64,000 bases of DNA, from assembly GCA_014529385.2 (NCBI GenBank), contig CM043962.1:48115598-48179597 (forward strand), written 5' to 3'. The position numbers and the translations under genes are program-made. This document shows positions 10,697-23,600 of this stretch, in pieces. This stretch comes from Adiantum capillus-veneris (taxonomy: Eukaryota > Streptophyta > Polypodiopsida > Polypodiales > Pteridaceae). The notes below the pieces were generated by a model that saw only the letters and a program-made list of their open reading frames with translations, ran no database searches and was not told the origin of the DNA. Position 1 is the first letter of the stretch. Each line of letters opens with the position of its first letter.

Positions 10697-12650
10697 ACAC
10701 ACACACACACACACACAAAGTATTACAAAAAAAGGTCCCTCTGAGTAGTTTTTCACCCTATGGCATTACTGGCCGTGAAAGCTCTAAGGCTACCTCCCCT
10801 GCTACATGGGCGGCCGTGAAGGCACTAGGGTTATCTCCCCTGCAACATGGGTGGCCTCGTTGTCTTCGAGGAGGAGTCGCTCCACTCATAACGATCGTGC
10901 TCATCACAAAGGACTGAGGACCCACCGCCCTCCTCTATATAAAGAGGTGAGGGTGCACCTCTACCCCTCACTTAGCATTAAATGGTGTTCTGCTAAGACC
11001 GTGTTTCTTTTTTTCACTAAAGTATGGAGCTCGCTACAACAGTAACTCAGGTTGGCCACTCTGTCTAGACATATCTCATTGCAGGTTTTATAAAATAGGA
11101 AAGAGAAAAAGGGGGGCATTTTTGTAAATGATGCTAGTTCTTGATATTTTGATATGCATAAAATTTTCGCTCTGAACCTTATGATGGTCCCTATTGGACT
11201 ATGAATGTATATGGTATTACATCATGGTTTTTCCTTCCACAGGGGTTTTCGAGCTACTGTTTTAATCTTCCGGTATTGGTAAAAATAAAGGGGTGTGTGG
11301 TAGCCACTCTGTTTTTTACATTAGCTTTTGGAAACTATTCTACTGCTGCTGCTGGCATGACTCTAATGACTGAATGCCGAACTTACCTTGGTAGCTTGAA
11401 AAAAATCTGAATACTGCTCAGTTTTTTCACTGTCGCTTCTCTCTGAGAAGCCTGATTACTGGAGGGCTATGGATACCTACATATTTTAAAAGGTGTTTAT
11501 TGCGCACTGCTTGGATTGGGTGTGTGATGATGTTTTTATGTTCTACTATACTCTGATTTTTTTTGCGCACACCATTAAGGTATGGTACCCACTATGGCAG
11601 TTCTTGGCCTAGACACATTTTGTTACAGTTTTTTAGAAAAGAGGAAAGGAGGCTTTTTTGTAAATAATGCTAGTTTTATTGTGGGTCTGCATATAGTTTT
11701 TGCTCTGAAACCTGCTGGCCCCTATTGGACGGTGAGTATATATGGTATTGCAGCATGATACTCGGGTGCACACTATGGTAATTCTTGGCCTTATTTTGGT
11801 ATGGCTAGGAGGAACAATATTGTTTTTTCGTTCACTAAACCAGCTGTTACTCTAGTTACAGCTTTGATTATTGCTACGATGTTTGTAATTTAAAAAAATG
11901 TCCTTTTTTCCATGGAAAACTTCATAGATTCGGAATAAGGCCTGGTGTTTAGCAGATGCCCCTTGATACTTGGATGGCTTAAGTGCAGTATATGGTAAAT
12001 GATGTACAAAGTAAGGGATGATTTGGGGATCATTCACTGTGATAGATATCTTACCTAGTAGCAAGTTCAAACGAACTGGAGATATTTTTTATTAAACATT
12101 TTTTTAGATTTCATAAACTGATGAAAACGGTTGAAAAAAGAGGGGGGGGGGGGGATTCTGACACTTGGATTAGAAGGAATGATGACCTTCTAATCAAAAT
12201 GATACTCTTTTACTAAAGGAACTATGGGAAATAAGAGAAAATATTTGTTATAACATAAATACTTTGAACAAAAAGCTTGTGAAGTTCTAAAAAATAGTTT
12301 GTAAGATGGACATGGATAACAACATGTATATTCCATTGATACCTGTAAAACACATCCAAGGCTAACTGAATTGTTGTCTTGTTTGGATGGATGCAGGTAA
12401 GGACTCTATCCTATCTTGGAAAAGTTTTTTTTTGGCTTTGGCAAGTTGTCCAGCATAGATTACACATACACCTACTGCAAGGAAAGTTCTTATGTTAATT
12501 GTATAATGGAATGAGGCTTCATTCTCACACACATTGTACAAAGATAATTCTAAGGCTGAGTTGTTTTTGTACTTATCAGTTCCTCTTTTCTAAAGCCAAC
12601 TGTCTTTTGAATGTAGTTCAATTATGTCGTATTACTTATGATAGAATTAC
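10697..12650 (+). repeat. Right direct repeat (pseudo-LTR) of Penelope-like element
   Basis: Same-orientation copy of 4855-6890. It differs by small indels (for example a G-run at about 12146-12156) and substitutions. It begins in (CA)n at 10697 and ends near CACAC at about 12650. The TATA motif sits at 10932-10946. Confidence 0.75.
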
Positions 12651-15600
12651 ACACTAGTAGTTCCTTTGATTTTAAATAGTTTTATGAATGATGACAGAAA
12701 ATGGGTGAGAGAAACTCAAAACATGAAACCTCAAAGGCTTTTTGGCTCCCATTCATATCATGCTCTGATTGTTCCTAAGCTTACCAAATTGATCAATGCT
12801 CACTTTTACCCAAGTGGTGATTGTTTTTACTAAGGAGTAGATTATCCCCAATAGGGCCACAATAAGGCCCGTGGGTAAGAAAATATGTGTTGGTCTCGAC
12901 TACTCCAAAGCGAGGGCAGACATGACAACAATAAGGTGCAAGATGGAGAGCAAATGCATGCTAAGATCAAGGGCCAAAGAAATGGCACTGCAACATGTGG
13001 TGCTGCAAATGGAATGCATAACAGAATATGAAGCAAAGTGATGGTAGATGTATCTGCATTGCTTATCCAATAGGGCCAATGCTAGTAGATCATGGAGCGA
13101 GATAGGACTATAATCGTCTATCAAGAGACGCCTAGGCCCTTGGATTATTGTAGGGTTTTAGTCCTCTCAGAGACATGCAATATGAAATGAGACGGACTAG
13201 CCCTTTGTGATTTCACACATTGATTTGCAACAATTTTTGTGTGCTTGAGGAAAGAACCCCTTTACATGTGTGTTCGCAATGTATTTGTATTGTATAAATG
13301 TCTCCATGAAGGTTGTGGGAGCATGTGCATGATAGCCATGGCTTTTTGAGAGGCCTAAAGCATTGGATTGCTTTTGGGCTTGAGCCTCCTTTGATGCATG
13401 TAAGTCGATTAGAGTGCTTTCAACCAATTACAAGAAGGGTCATCTTCAACAAGGCACAAGCAATGGGATAATAAACGTACACCATTGCTTTTGAAGGGGC
13501 TTGATAACTTCTAAATGGAAATGAGGTAGATGAGTTTGAAGCTCTTGCTTAGACTAAGATTCAACTGGATAACTATGGAGAAAAGGTATAACCACATGTT
13601 AGTGGTAGCCAAGAAGTTTCATTCAAAGAAGAGTGGTACAACAGAAGGAAGCTTTTGCTTGGAATGCCATATGTTGGAAGGCATCAATACTACAATAAAT
13701 ACTTTTTATATGCTGACATAAGTATGAGAGTGCAATTGCGGCATTAATTAATGAAGATCAAAGTGCTAGATATGTAAACACATCTATTCCATTTGTTTTT
13801 TTCTAGCCACTCAATGAGAAAATAAAAAATGCTAATGGTTGTGGAGAAAGTACACAGCGACATGGACTAATCAGGTAGAGCATGATGCTTGGTGCAACAA
13901 AGCTCCATTGTAAGTAGAGGGCTAGACTCATGATGAGCGAGTCTTGGAGGCTTGGTCAAATTGATGCAGTTAGATTGAAGGTAATAAATCCCTCTTGAAT
14001 CCAAATGCATTGCAAGTTTTTTTAAAAGGTGGCCTTCCTATAATGGAGGAGAAACGAACGTGAACTTTCAATATTGAAGGAGAAGCATATTGTAACCTTC
14101 CAACACTGGAGCTAAAAATAAAACATACGAGAGAAAGGCATGTTCCCTACGGTTTTCTCCTCTCACATTGGAGGAGAAAACAAACATGTGGGAACGGCAC
14201 ATTCCTTACGATTTACAATAATTGGGTGCAAACAGTGCCACCTCCGTGCCATAATCAAGTATGAGTTTTTTCTTTTTTTTTGAAACACGACATGTACACG
14301 TGCTTTGGGATCAACTTTAGACACAAAATACAAATACATTATTACCCTTCCATTGGAACATATTCGTTGGTGATCTACTTCAGAATGTCACTTGGAAGTG
14401 AAGCGCTCTCTACAAGTTCTGATGGAATACTAATTAAAACATTTTTGAAACAGTTCAAAGAGACCCTAAAGATCTAAGAGGTGTTTCACACACAACAAGG
14501 CGGGGGTAGAGGTGATGGCATCATCTTTGAATTCTTGCGGATGAAACTGCATCCTATGGTGGGGGCTTGTGTAACTCTGCCTCTTTTGGCAAAGTTACTG
14601 AGAGAGGGCGGGGGTACAGAAAATAAAAGGTGACGTGTGCAATAGGGGTCAACCCACTTAGTGTGAAATGCCTCTAAGAAGAGTCGAGTACATTTTGCAA
14701 ACGCTTGGTTACTTGGGAAGCCTAATATGCTTTTGCAATTTCTAGATCGTAGAAGCGACCGCTTGGCATGATCTAGGCCATTGCCCTCGAGCCAAATCGC
14801 ACAACCAAGATTAGTCGCGAGCTTGCTTTCAATAAAAACCTCATGTTGCACGCATCTTATCGCAGAAAAGCAGCTCATGCATGGTGTCAAAACTACAGAG
14901 AGGCAACGATTGGTTGAAAGCTTTAGGGTATGAGATGGAAGCCAACATCGATTGCTCTGGAAAAGTGTTAATCATCCTTGGATGTTCATCATTGGCCTCG
15001 CCTAGCAGATAGACACAAGAGCAGGATGCTTACCATAGCTGGGATGCAAAAGGTGGGTGCAAGTGTCCTCACAATGATAGATGACGGACCTCGGCCAATA
15101 GAGGTGATGCCAATTGTTGCAACTTCCCTAGGCGGCCAAAAGACTGCAAGGCCATCTTCAAAGTTGTGCGTAAAACATGTTGTCGACAATGCCAATGTTC
15201 ACCTATGAATGGTAGACCCCCCCTTAGGGAACATTCTAACCACCAACATCCCTCTGGCTACCAAAACAACCCATGAAAATGGGCTTGACACCTGCAAGCT
15301 ACGTGTTCCTCTGTGGAAGCCATCCTTGCTGCCTACATATTGCATTCACCACCATAGCATCCTACGATTTTACCCATGGCTGATCTTGTAGTGAATAGCC
15401 TTTATAAACAATGCCTACAGTCAAAACGACATATCTCAAGCTTCCTTGAGCTTTCTATCTCCCTCATGACAGAGGGAGAATCAAACAAGCTTGAGCATCA
15501 AGCTAAATTGAAAGAAGAGGAACGACATAGAAGCATTGGTGATGGTAGACATGATAGCATAAGTGAATGCAACAACCAACATCACGATAGAAGTTGTCTA

Positions 15601-17179
15601 GAGATGATGATGGAGATTGCAACAGAGATGATCGACACTATGATGAAGATCGTGGTAGACAAGATCCACACGAGAGAAAATACGAAAGACAAAGAGAGTA
15701 TGTCCTAGGCCTTTTGTCCCTAATGAAAGGGGGAGAATCAAAAGAGCTTGAGCATAAAGCTAAGTTGAAAGAAGACAATTTTTTTTTGTCAATGGTAATG
15801 GTAGACATGATAGCAAAAGTGAACATGGCCATAGCTTAGTATTCCCAGCCTACTGATTGAGCCATTCTATTGTAGTGATTACACTGAAGCTTATGAACTA
15901 CTACAATAAACCCTACATCTTCTATAACGTAGAACATAAAGTTATCTCTGCTTCTCTTTAGGTTAAATCTATCTCCTGTATCTTTTGTATTTACAAAAAG
16001 CACATATATTCACAAGAATGGACGACTGGCTACACAACCACGACTCCAGCACAACAACACTACAAGGTCCGTTACCTGCATCCAATTTCCCATCCTATGC
16101 ATTTGCTTGGTCCAACACAAAAAGCCTACAAAGCAAGTCACTGCTTCCATTTCCTATAGTTTTTGGAGAGACCACAATTCCAACTCTCCACCATACTTTT
16201 GTATGGCATTTTTGCATGACATGCACTATATAATTAGCATTTTCACTTTGTGACACTTCATTGCAAGACAAAATCTTTAACTATTCACATCGTTTTATGT
16301 AGCTTGTTGACACAAACATTGTCCTCCGACTTGGATGATTGGACGATACCCGTGTACGATTATCAGGTTGATAGTACAGTTTAATTTTTATAGTTTGTTG
16401 ATGCGTTTTTTGAGTTTGTCAATGCTTCCTTAAGTTTAGTTTAGCTATATGTTTTTGTCTCACTAGAATATGCTCAATTTTGATCATCATATTATATATC
16501 AAATAGATACACACTTCTTCTTCTTCTCTCTCTCTCTCTCTCTCTCTACGAGAAATAAGGAAAAATTATCTATGCCTGATTTAAAGTAAGATGGTTCCTG
16601 GTGTAAAGACTAAATGGATGATATTACTAGACTGAATGGCAATATGCAAATAACTACCAAAACAGGTTAAGGAGTAGGGTTTAAGCAGAATGATTAAGCT
16701 GCAACCCTTTGCTCGATTCAATTATCCCCATTAGTAGCCCTTTGTTGTATACTCAGCTCTATAGGACACAACTTGCTTCTTCCCAATGCTCATAAACCCA
16801 AGATGAGCTATAGTTGAACCAACTAAGCAAGTAACCCATGGTTATCTATGTGTATCCTGTTATGTTCTACAACAACGCCCAATACTAGTTTTGAAATACC
16901 AGGCTCCCTCCTTTGCTCGATGATACTTAGGCTGTTTACACATCGACTGCACAAAATTGGGCACGCAGACGTGGAGCCCAGCTGGCAGAAAACTATTGGT
17001 TGCGAAAAAGTGACACTGGACAAAGTTTTAGACAGCCTCGACCCCTTGTCCAAGGATGGGCGGGCATCGAACTGTTGCCAACTCAACGAGACGGATGCGT
17101 CAAACCAATAGCGTAAGGGGTGGAGCTGACACCTCCCTCGCGTTCTTGAAATGAAGAGCACTTAGTGTGTAACGCGTGC
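12651..17179. other. No supported gene; degenerate intergenic sequence
   Basis: Only short frames without recognisable domains are present. An imperfect duplication of about 110 bp lies at 15467-15580 and 15723-15830 (shared start GGGAGAATCAAA, Lys/Glu-rich translation), 256 bp apart. A (TTC)/(TC)n microsatellite is at 16514-16548. A 134-codon minus-strand frame at 14486-14890 has no recognisable motif. Confidence 0.6.
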
Positions 17180-17338
17180 CTGCCCACCCTCGAGACTAAG
17201 TGGCACGGGCATGGGAGGGTGAGATCTACGGCCAGGGGATTGTGGCTCGTAGATCTGGAATGTGGGTACTTTTGTAAAAAGTAATCTAGGGTATCCAAGT
17301 TTTGAAAGTAATTTAAGGTACACACTTTTGTGGGCGTG

Positions 17339-17402
17339 GGTTTTGAACCCGTGACCTCACCCATGAGAGGCGCATACCTTAACCACTACGTCATGCGCGC
17401 GT
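17339..17402 (-). repeat. tRNA-like SINE head, minus-strand copy
   Basis: On the minus strand the A-box-like TGACGTAGTGG (17383-17393) and B-box-like GGTTCAAAACC (17339-17349) are spaced as in a tRNA gene. The intervening arm does not fold into a convincing anticodon stem, so this is a tRNA-derived SINE head rather than a functional tRNA. Confidence 0.65.
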
Positions 17403-17910
17403 TGTGAAATGTGGAGGATTTAATTTACTTAAAACATGTATGCACAAAGGTGACAATCAAAAGTAATTTAGAGTATCGTAGATTACTTTTTATTACAAAA
17501 AGTAATCTAAGGTACAAACAAGTAATCTAAGGTAGGGTACCCTAGATTACTTTTGACGCCACCACTGGGATCTACGACCACAATCCCCCGACCGTAGATC
17601 CCATCCTCCCATGCCCGTGCCACTTAGTCCTGAGACCCACAATCCCCTGGCCGTAGATCCCATCCTCCATGCCCGTGCCACTTAGTCCTGAGACCTACCC
17701 TCAGAACTAAGTGGCACGGGCATGGGAGGATGGGATCTACGACCGGGGGATTGTGGGCCGTAGATCCCAGTGGCGGCGCCGAAAGTAATCTAGGGTACCC
17801 TAGTTTACTTTTTAATTATAAAAAGTAAACTAGGATACCTTAGATTATTTTCGGCTGTCGCCCTTGTGCATATATGTTATAAGTAAATTAGGGTCATCAC
17901 TTTTCACAAC

Positions 17911-17975
17911 GCGCGCATGGCGTAGTGGTTAGGGTGTGCGCCTCTCATGGGTGAGGTCACGGGTTCAAAACCCAC
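17911..17975 (+). repeat. tRNA-like SINE head, plus-strand copy
   Basis: The A box TGGCGTAGTGG (17918-17928) and B box GGTTCAAAACC (17962-17972) match the RNA polymerase III internal promoter consensus. It is the inverted partner of the copy at 17339-17402. The anticodon arm is irregular (TCTCATG loop without U33), so I do not call a tRNA gene. Confidence 0.7.
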
Positions 17976-18211
17976 GTGGATATCCTAGTTTATTTTTAAA
18001 ACTCGGGTACCCTAGTTTATTTTTTACAAAAGTAATCTAGGGTACCCGCATTTCAAATCTACGATCCACAATCTCTCGATCGTAGATCCCACCCTCCCAT
18101 GCCCGTGCCACTTAGTCGTGAGGAAGACCTACCCACCACGGGTAGACATGGCGGCAGTCTGTAAAAAGCCTTAGGCCTAGGTACTTCGTTTTTGTAAACT
18201 CTCTTACAACA

Positions 18212-18745
18212 ATGACACGAGGGATTTCAAAAATGGAGAACAGTTACGACGAGAACTCCTCGACGAAGAAGAAGCAACTTAGGACGAAGCAAGCAGCGAA
18301 TAAAGAGGAGGTATACTCTTCCAAAAAGAAACAGAAGAAGCTGAAGGAGCTTGAAAGCTCTCGTGAAAAAGAAGAGGAGGCTTCGGCGACGATCTTTGAC
18401 TCCGTCGAAGAAAGCTCTCCAAAGAGGCAAAGTAAACGGCATAGAGAGAGTAGCTGCAACGATGAGGAGAAGGACGAGAGACAGAACAATAATAATAATG
18501 ATAAGAAGAAGAGGAAGAAGAAGAAGAGGAAGAACAATGAAAGCTCTGCTGTTGATGAAAAAATGGAGGACCCACGTTCACAGAATAGTGTGCATGCAGA
18601 AGGCCATGGTAAGTCTGCAGATGTTTCCTTCTACCTACTTGTCCCCTCCAAGGAGATGGGAAAAGTCATTGGCAAGCAGGGCTACCGCATCCAGCAGCTG
18701 AGAGAGGAGACTGGTGCTTGCATCAGGATTGGAGATGCCATTATG
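18212..18745 (+). CDS. KH-domain RNA-binding protein, exon 1
   Basis: Exon 1 starts at ATG 18212 (a second in-frame ATG is at 18233) and ends in phase 0 before GTGAGC. Residues 1-130 are a highly charged Lys/Glu/Asn-rich tail with several nuclear-localisation-like runs. Residues about 137-178 are the first half of a KH domain: SFYLLVPSKEMGKVIGKQGY carries the GxxG loop as GKQG, then LREETGACIRIGDAIM. The second half is encoded 22.8 kb downstream at 41512. The pattern resembles the plant HEN4/FLK/RCF3-type poly(C)-binding KH family, which binds RNA in the nucleus to affect pre-mRNA processing. That function is inferred from family resemblance. If the first exon is not spliced, readthrough would add 20 intron-coded residues and stop at 18805. 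Confidence 0.75.
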
Positions 18746-19179
18746 GTGAGCTTGCACTGCTTTCTTCTTTTTGTGGGGGTGGGAACACAGTACTGCCAAA
18801 TTTAGATTATGCCATTGTGGCAAGAAATTTGTGTTTTTATAAAGTGTGCCTGTAGTGCTCAGTTTGCGTGAAACACCACCCCGTGGCTGATAAATTTGTG
18901 TCATCGTCTCCTTAGTTTGGAAACACCAGTTTTTGGGCCCTTGAATAAGCACTATGCTAAACAAAAAGAGGGCCAGTGGGAAATAGTGTTGTTTTCACAG
19001 CTTCTACTTGGCCCCTTTTTTTTGAACGTGGAAATGGATTGCAACTGGTCCGGTGTGCCTCTCTTACAGAATGGTTGTGCTGTAGATTTGCATCTTATTT
19101 TGGGGTACAACATCCAAACATGTTAGAGTGGATGTGGGATGATTTTGGAGGCACAACCGAGGGGTTTTACAGTCCCTTG

Positions 19180-22170
19180 GCTAGCATTAAAACTGAAGGG
19201 CGAGTCCATTCCTAATTTATCGGCTTCGGCCATTTCCAAATTAATGAAATCCAGTCTCTTTGTTCACTCGATCTACTTGAAAGAGTTAAATGATGAACAC
19301 AAAAGGAACATGTCTGAACTTGATAGAGAACGCCAAGATTTTCTCCACACTAATGCCGATTTCTTCGCTGAGGGCCTGCCAGGTGAGTTGCCCCCATCTT
19401 GTCCTGAGGATCACACCATTGATCTGATTCGTTGGAAGCACACCACCGAACCGGCCACCTTACAGTGTTAGTCGAGCCCATAATGAAGAGATCATGAACC
19501 AAGTGAAAAACCTTTTGGAAAAGGGTCTTATCCAACAAAGTACTTCACCCTACTGCTCTCCGGTGTTGTTGGTTATAAAGAAAGACGGATTTTCGAGAAG
19601 GTGCATTGATTACAGAGCTCTCAATAAAATCACCATCAAGAACAGATTTCTGATTCCAAGGATCGATGATATTCTTGACCGACTTCAAGGATCCTCCTGT
19701 TTCAGTAGGATTGATTTGAAAAGCTGATATCATCAAATCCAAATCGCGCCGGTAGATCTCTACGAGACAGCCTTTCGGACGAGCTTCGGTTTGTATGAAT
19801 TTTTGGTGATGCCTTTTGACCTTACCAATGCTCAACGACTTTCAACGGAATGATGGATAGGATTTGCAAAGAGTATAGTTTGTCGACACTTTCTTTGATG
19901 ACATTATAGTCTTCTCCAAGGATGAAGCAGAACATAGACACCATCTGCTACAGGTCTTTCAAGCATTGCGAGATCACAAGTTAGTTATCAATGCCAAAAA
20001 GAGTGAATTTTTCTTGTCAGAGATACACTTCTTGGGACACATCGTCTCAGCACAATAGGAGTACAGATGGACCCGGCCAAGATTGAGACTATACGTGATT
20101 GACCCAATTTGAAGAATGTTCATGAAGTTAGAAGCTTCTTGGGTTTGTGTTCTTACTACTTGCGGTTCATCGAAAGTTTGCAGAGGTAGCTTCCCCTTTG
20201 CACATTCTGACACAAAAAGCAGTCCCTTTCTCGTGGGGACCCACAAAGGTGACTGCCTTTTAGACACTGAAAGAGAAATTGACTACTAAACGAGTATTGA
20301 CTTTGCCGGATTTGCAAAAGTCATTTAAAGTATATTGTGATGCTTGTGGTCGTAGTCTGGGAGCGGTCTTGATGCAAGAAGGCCATGGGATTGCCTATGA
20401 AAACCGATTGTTTTCAAGGCCAGAATTGACAACAGAGATTTATGAGAGAGAGCTTTTGGCAATGATCCATGCTCTTACTCAGTGGCGACACTACCTACTT
20501 GGAGCCGACTTCACAGTATTCACCGATCATCAGAGTTTACGCTACGTCTTGTCACAGAAGCAGCTTTCAAAAAAGCAAATGCAGTGGGCTAACATTTTGT
20601 CACAATTTCACTTCCAGATTGTCCATGTTCAGGGACAGAAGAACTTGGTGGCAGATACTTTGTCTCGGAAACCGCTAGTCTTGGCTATTTTCGCATTTCA
20701 TCGCAGAAGCTTCGAGGACATGTATAGATCAGTACGCCACATATCCGGATTTTTCGGATGTATTCAATCGAATACAGAATGGGGAGGTAGTAGCGGGATA
20801 TTCCATACGGGATGGCTACTTGATGAAGAAAACGATGTTGTGCGTTACACAGCCGTTGAGGGAGAAGTTTTTGACTGAGTGCCATTGTCCATCTTTTACG
20901 GGTCACTGCGGCATCGACACCACCTTGAAAGGTATGGAGCATTACTTCTTTTGTCCAAGACTCAAGAAAGATGTGGACGACTTTGAAGTTTGTACGCAGT
21001 TGCTTAGTATGCCAAAAGGTCAAGTTTGACGGACATAAAGCACAGGGATTGTTACAGCCTTTACCCATTCCCACTCGACCTTGGGAAAGTATTGCTATGG
21101 ATTTCATTTTTGATCTCCCAAAGACACAGAGTGGGCATGATGGCATTTCGACTGTCATCGACAGATTTAGCGAGCAAGCTCACTTCATTCCAGTGAAGAA
21201 AATAGTCAAAACCGGATTATAGCGAGACTGTTCATTGCACAAATTTTTAGAGTACATTGCATGCTTGAGACAATAGTCTCCGATAGAGATTCCCGATCCA
21301 CGAGTTTATTTTGGAGGGCTATTTAGGAGAACATTGGCACACGGTTGTAGTTCTCATCATCTTTCCACCTGCAGACAGATGGGCAATTTGAGATTGCAAA
21401 TTTCAGTCGTACTGGATTTATTGAAGTCTTATATTTTTGATCAGAAGACTCAATGGGAATTTTTTTTGCCCTTGGTGGAATTTGCCTACAATAATACGAT
21501 CCACTCTTCGACGGGAAAGACGACATTTGAGATCGTTGAAGGTGCTCTGAAGGTTCCACTCTTCCTTAGCACAAAATATAAATTTTTTGAAGCCGACCAG
21601 TACACGAGGGACTTGAACACTCCATTTGCCAAGGTGTGGGAAGCTTTAGCGAAATCTCAGGAACGATACTAGAAGGCAGCAAATTGACATCGTCGCGATT
21701 TGAAATTAAAAGAAGAAGATTGGGTGCTCTTACGTTTTGAGGGGCACGCCTAAGAAAGAAAAAGGGAAATGAGCGGCTTTTTCCAAAGCTTAGCACGATG
21801 TATTATGGCCCTTTCTAGATAAAAGAAAAGATAAATGATATCTCCTTTAGATTGAAGTTGCCTGATACTTGGAAGATTCACAATGCATTTCATGCGAGTC
21901 TATTGAAGCCTTTTAAAGGCGATGTGCCTGTGACGGGGAGCAAGATGAGCAACCTGAAGTGGAGGAAAGCGAGGAAATACTCGTTCCAGAATAGATATTG
22001 GCACACAAAGACAGAAAGATAAAAGGTAAGGTAAAGTGATTAGGCGATTCTTGGTTAAGTTCAAGAACTATCCTGTAGCGGGTTTGCACAAGAGGGGAGT
22101 CACTCCGCTCCTTTGTCAACGGATTACCGATTTTGAATAGAGTCACTTATGTCCTCTTTGGGTTTCAGGG
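19180..22170 (+). pseudogene. 5'-truncated Ty3/gypsy pol (chromovirus-like)
   Basis: Reading in order gives a protease tail (KGESIPNLSASAISKLMKSS at about 19196), reverse transcriptase from 19494 ([31 protein letters not shown] near 19890), RNase H at 20279-20690 (VYCDACGRSLGAVLMQEGH; FTVFTDHQSLRYVL), integrase zinc and core at 20820-21540 (PWESIAMDFIFDLPKTQSG), and a C-terminal part (IHNAFHASLLKPF at about 21880, then a chromodomain-like stretch near 22020). Many stops and frameshifts are present, for example the TGA at 19725-19727 after DLKS. Gag and the 5' LTR are missing. It belongs to the same broad lineage as the elements at 43-64 kb but is clearly diverged. Confidence 0.85.
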
Positions 22171-22587
22171 ATACTAAAGGGCTGAGTAGTATTTTGCTGT
22201 ATGACTTTATAACTGGAATTCTCGAAATGAAAATGATTGATTTGTACTTGACTTGTTTGTTGCAGGAACTGAAAGACGAAATGACTGCAGCATTTCGGTC
22301 TCATAAATCTCTATAGACATGATTGCAATAAGGATTAGTTAATCGGGCATCCGTGAGGTTCATAATAGATCTAGATGCGATTACTAAATTCGTTGCCTAT
22401 TGATCATGGTCTGAGATTTGAAATGAATTTGTATGTGATTTGTCATGTGATGTCCTGTGATGTGACTATCGTCTTGTACAAGTGCTAGATATGTTGTGTC
22501 TAGTGCGTCGGTACTAAGAGTCAGTGTCTACTAAGACAGTTTATGGCCTCTGTCTGTTTTGCAGGCGTAGGGCGATTACAATTCTTT

Positions 22588-22605
22588 CAAGGGGGGGGGG
22601 GGGTA
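22588..22605 (+). promoter_or_regulatory. Polypurine tract of the truncated gypsy element
   Basis: Purine-rich CAAGGG followed by a run of G, then TA immediately before the LTR start at 22606. The tract would prime plus-strand DNA synthesis. Confidence 0.8.
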
Positions 22606-23094
22606 TGTCACAAATTGGTGACGTGGCAGGCCCCCGGACACACACACTGCTGGCAAGCTCTTGAAATGCGCCGACAGGCTTATGTGGCAAACTATACGGA
22701 CGCTCGTAATTTCCAATGATTGCTGACGTGGTAGTATGTACGGATCTCCGCAAATTATGCTGGCTGAATTTGACAGCTTTTGGGTTACATTTGCTTTTGA
22801 GTTTAAGCTTTTGGGCTCTGCTTTGGGGTATCCCTTGTAAGAATAAATAAGTCCAAGGGCCTCATTACTCAGAGCATCTGGACGCAGAGTCTGAGTGTGA
22901 GTTCCCGCGGACTCTCTTGTACTTAGCACACAGATTAATATAAAAAGAAATACCGAAAGGGGCGCCAATCTTTGGGGCCAATACCTCTTGGCACGGAACT
23001 ACGCTGGGCCGTGTCGTCGTTTGTGAACTGTTTGAAAGTGAATCTCTCTTGTGTCGCGGTAGAATCTTAACTTGGGGTGTCCAAGTTTGTTACA
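22606..23094 (+). mobile_element. 3' LTR, gypsy family A
   Basis: Begins TGTCACAAATTGG after the polypurine tract and ends TTGTTACA (489 bp). It contains the conserved motif GAAATACCGAAAGGGGCGCC at 22947-22966. A related LTR lies inverted at 40012-40577, which confirms both ends. Confidence 0.85.
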
Positions 23095-23402
23095 GTTTCC
23101 ATGTGTTTTGGCTCAAAAGGCTTCCAGTCACCCTTTAAGGGCCTGTTCCCACAGTTGAACCTGCAGCAAATCTGAAGACATCTTCAAAGCAAGCTCGAAG
23201 GCTATTCAAGAGCTTTAAGGTTCCATAAAACATCAAAGTTCAAAGTTTTTCATTCAAAACTTCAAGAGTCTCAACAAGACTAATCAAAGGTAAAATTTTC
23301 CTCTTCGAGCTTACCAAGGATTTCTCAAGCTTCAAATATTTTCTATTGAAGGGTGACTCCACTTTTTTAAGTGGAGGGGTACTTCACATAGAAACATTTA
23401 AG

Positions 23403-23457
<55 letters not shown>

Positions 23458-23600
23458 TTAAAACTTAAAAAATCTTGCAGCCAAGCACAATAAACTTGCA
23501 AACAAATTTTCTATCTTCTCCGAAGAAGAATTTGTGTTCGTGTAAAGAGGTAGACACTGGCTAGTAGAGTTTCCTAAGCTAAGACCCCTCTATTAGCGCA
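23095..23600. other. Leader-like sequence with (TC)n
   Basis: No coding region. A (TC)n microsatellite at 23406-23454 lies in sequence that precedes a gag-like start at 23601. It may be the untranslated leader of the copia-like element that follows, but no primer site was recognised. Confidence 0.5.

Larger units (their letters stand above)
17180..18125. repeat. Foldback (inverted-repeat) element with two tRNA-like modules
   Basis: Sequence from about 17180 recurs in inverted orientation up to 18125. Shared blocks include AAGTGGCACGGGCATGGGAG with its complement, GATCTACG...GGGGATTGTGG, and AAGTAATCTAGGGTACCC. The centre (17560-17770) holds further inverted and direct copies of the same GGCACGGGCATGG block. 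The structure could fold into a long hairpin with branching. It ends about 90 bp before the KH gene start codon, so it occupies that gene's upstream region. Confidence 0.85.

Noticed and set aside
12105-12140. CTGATGAAAACGGTTGAAA, a hammerhead-like core in the right Penelope repeat
   Set aside because: Stem II would be only two base pairs, no cleavage triplet and closing stems are apparent, and the left copy (about 6349) lacks the GAAA. Likely chance.
14486-14890. 134-codon minus-strand frame
   Set aside because: No recognisable domain or repeat context, no splice or promoter evidence; not enough to call a gene.
17911-17983. Functional tRNA gene
   Set aside because: A and B boxes are good, but the anticodon arm lacks U33 and a regular 5-bp stem, and the acceptor ends do not pair. 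It is better explained as a SINE head.
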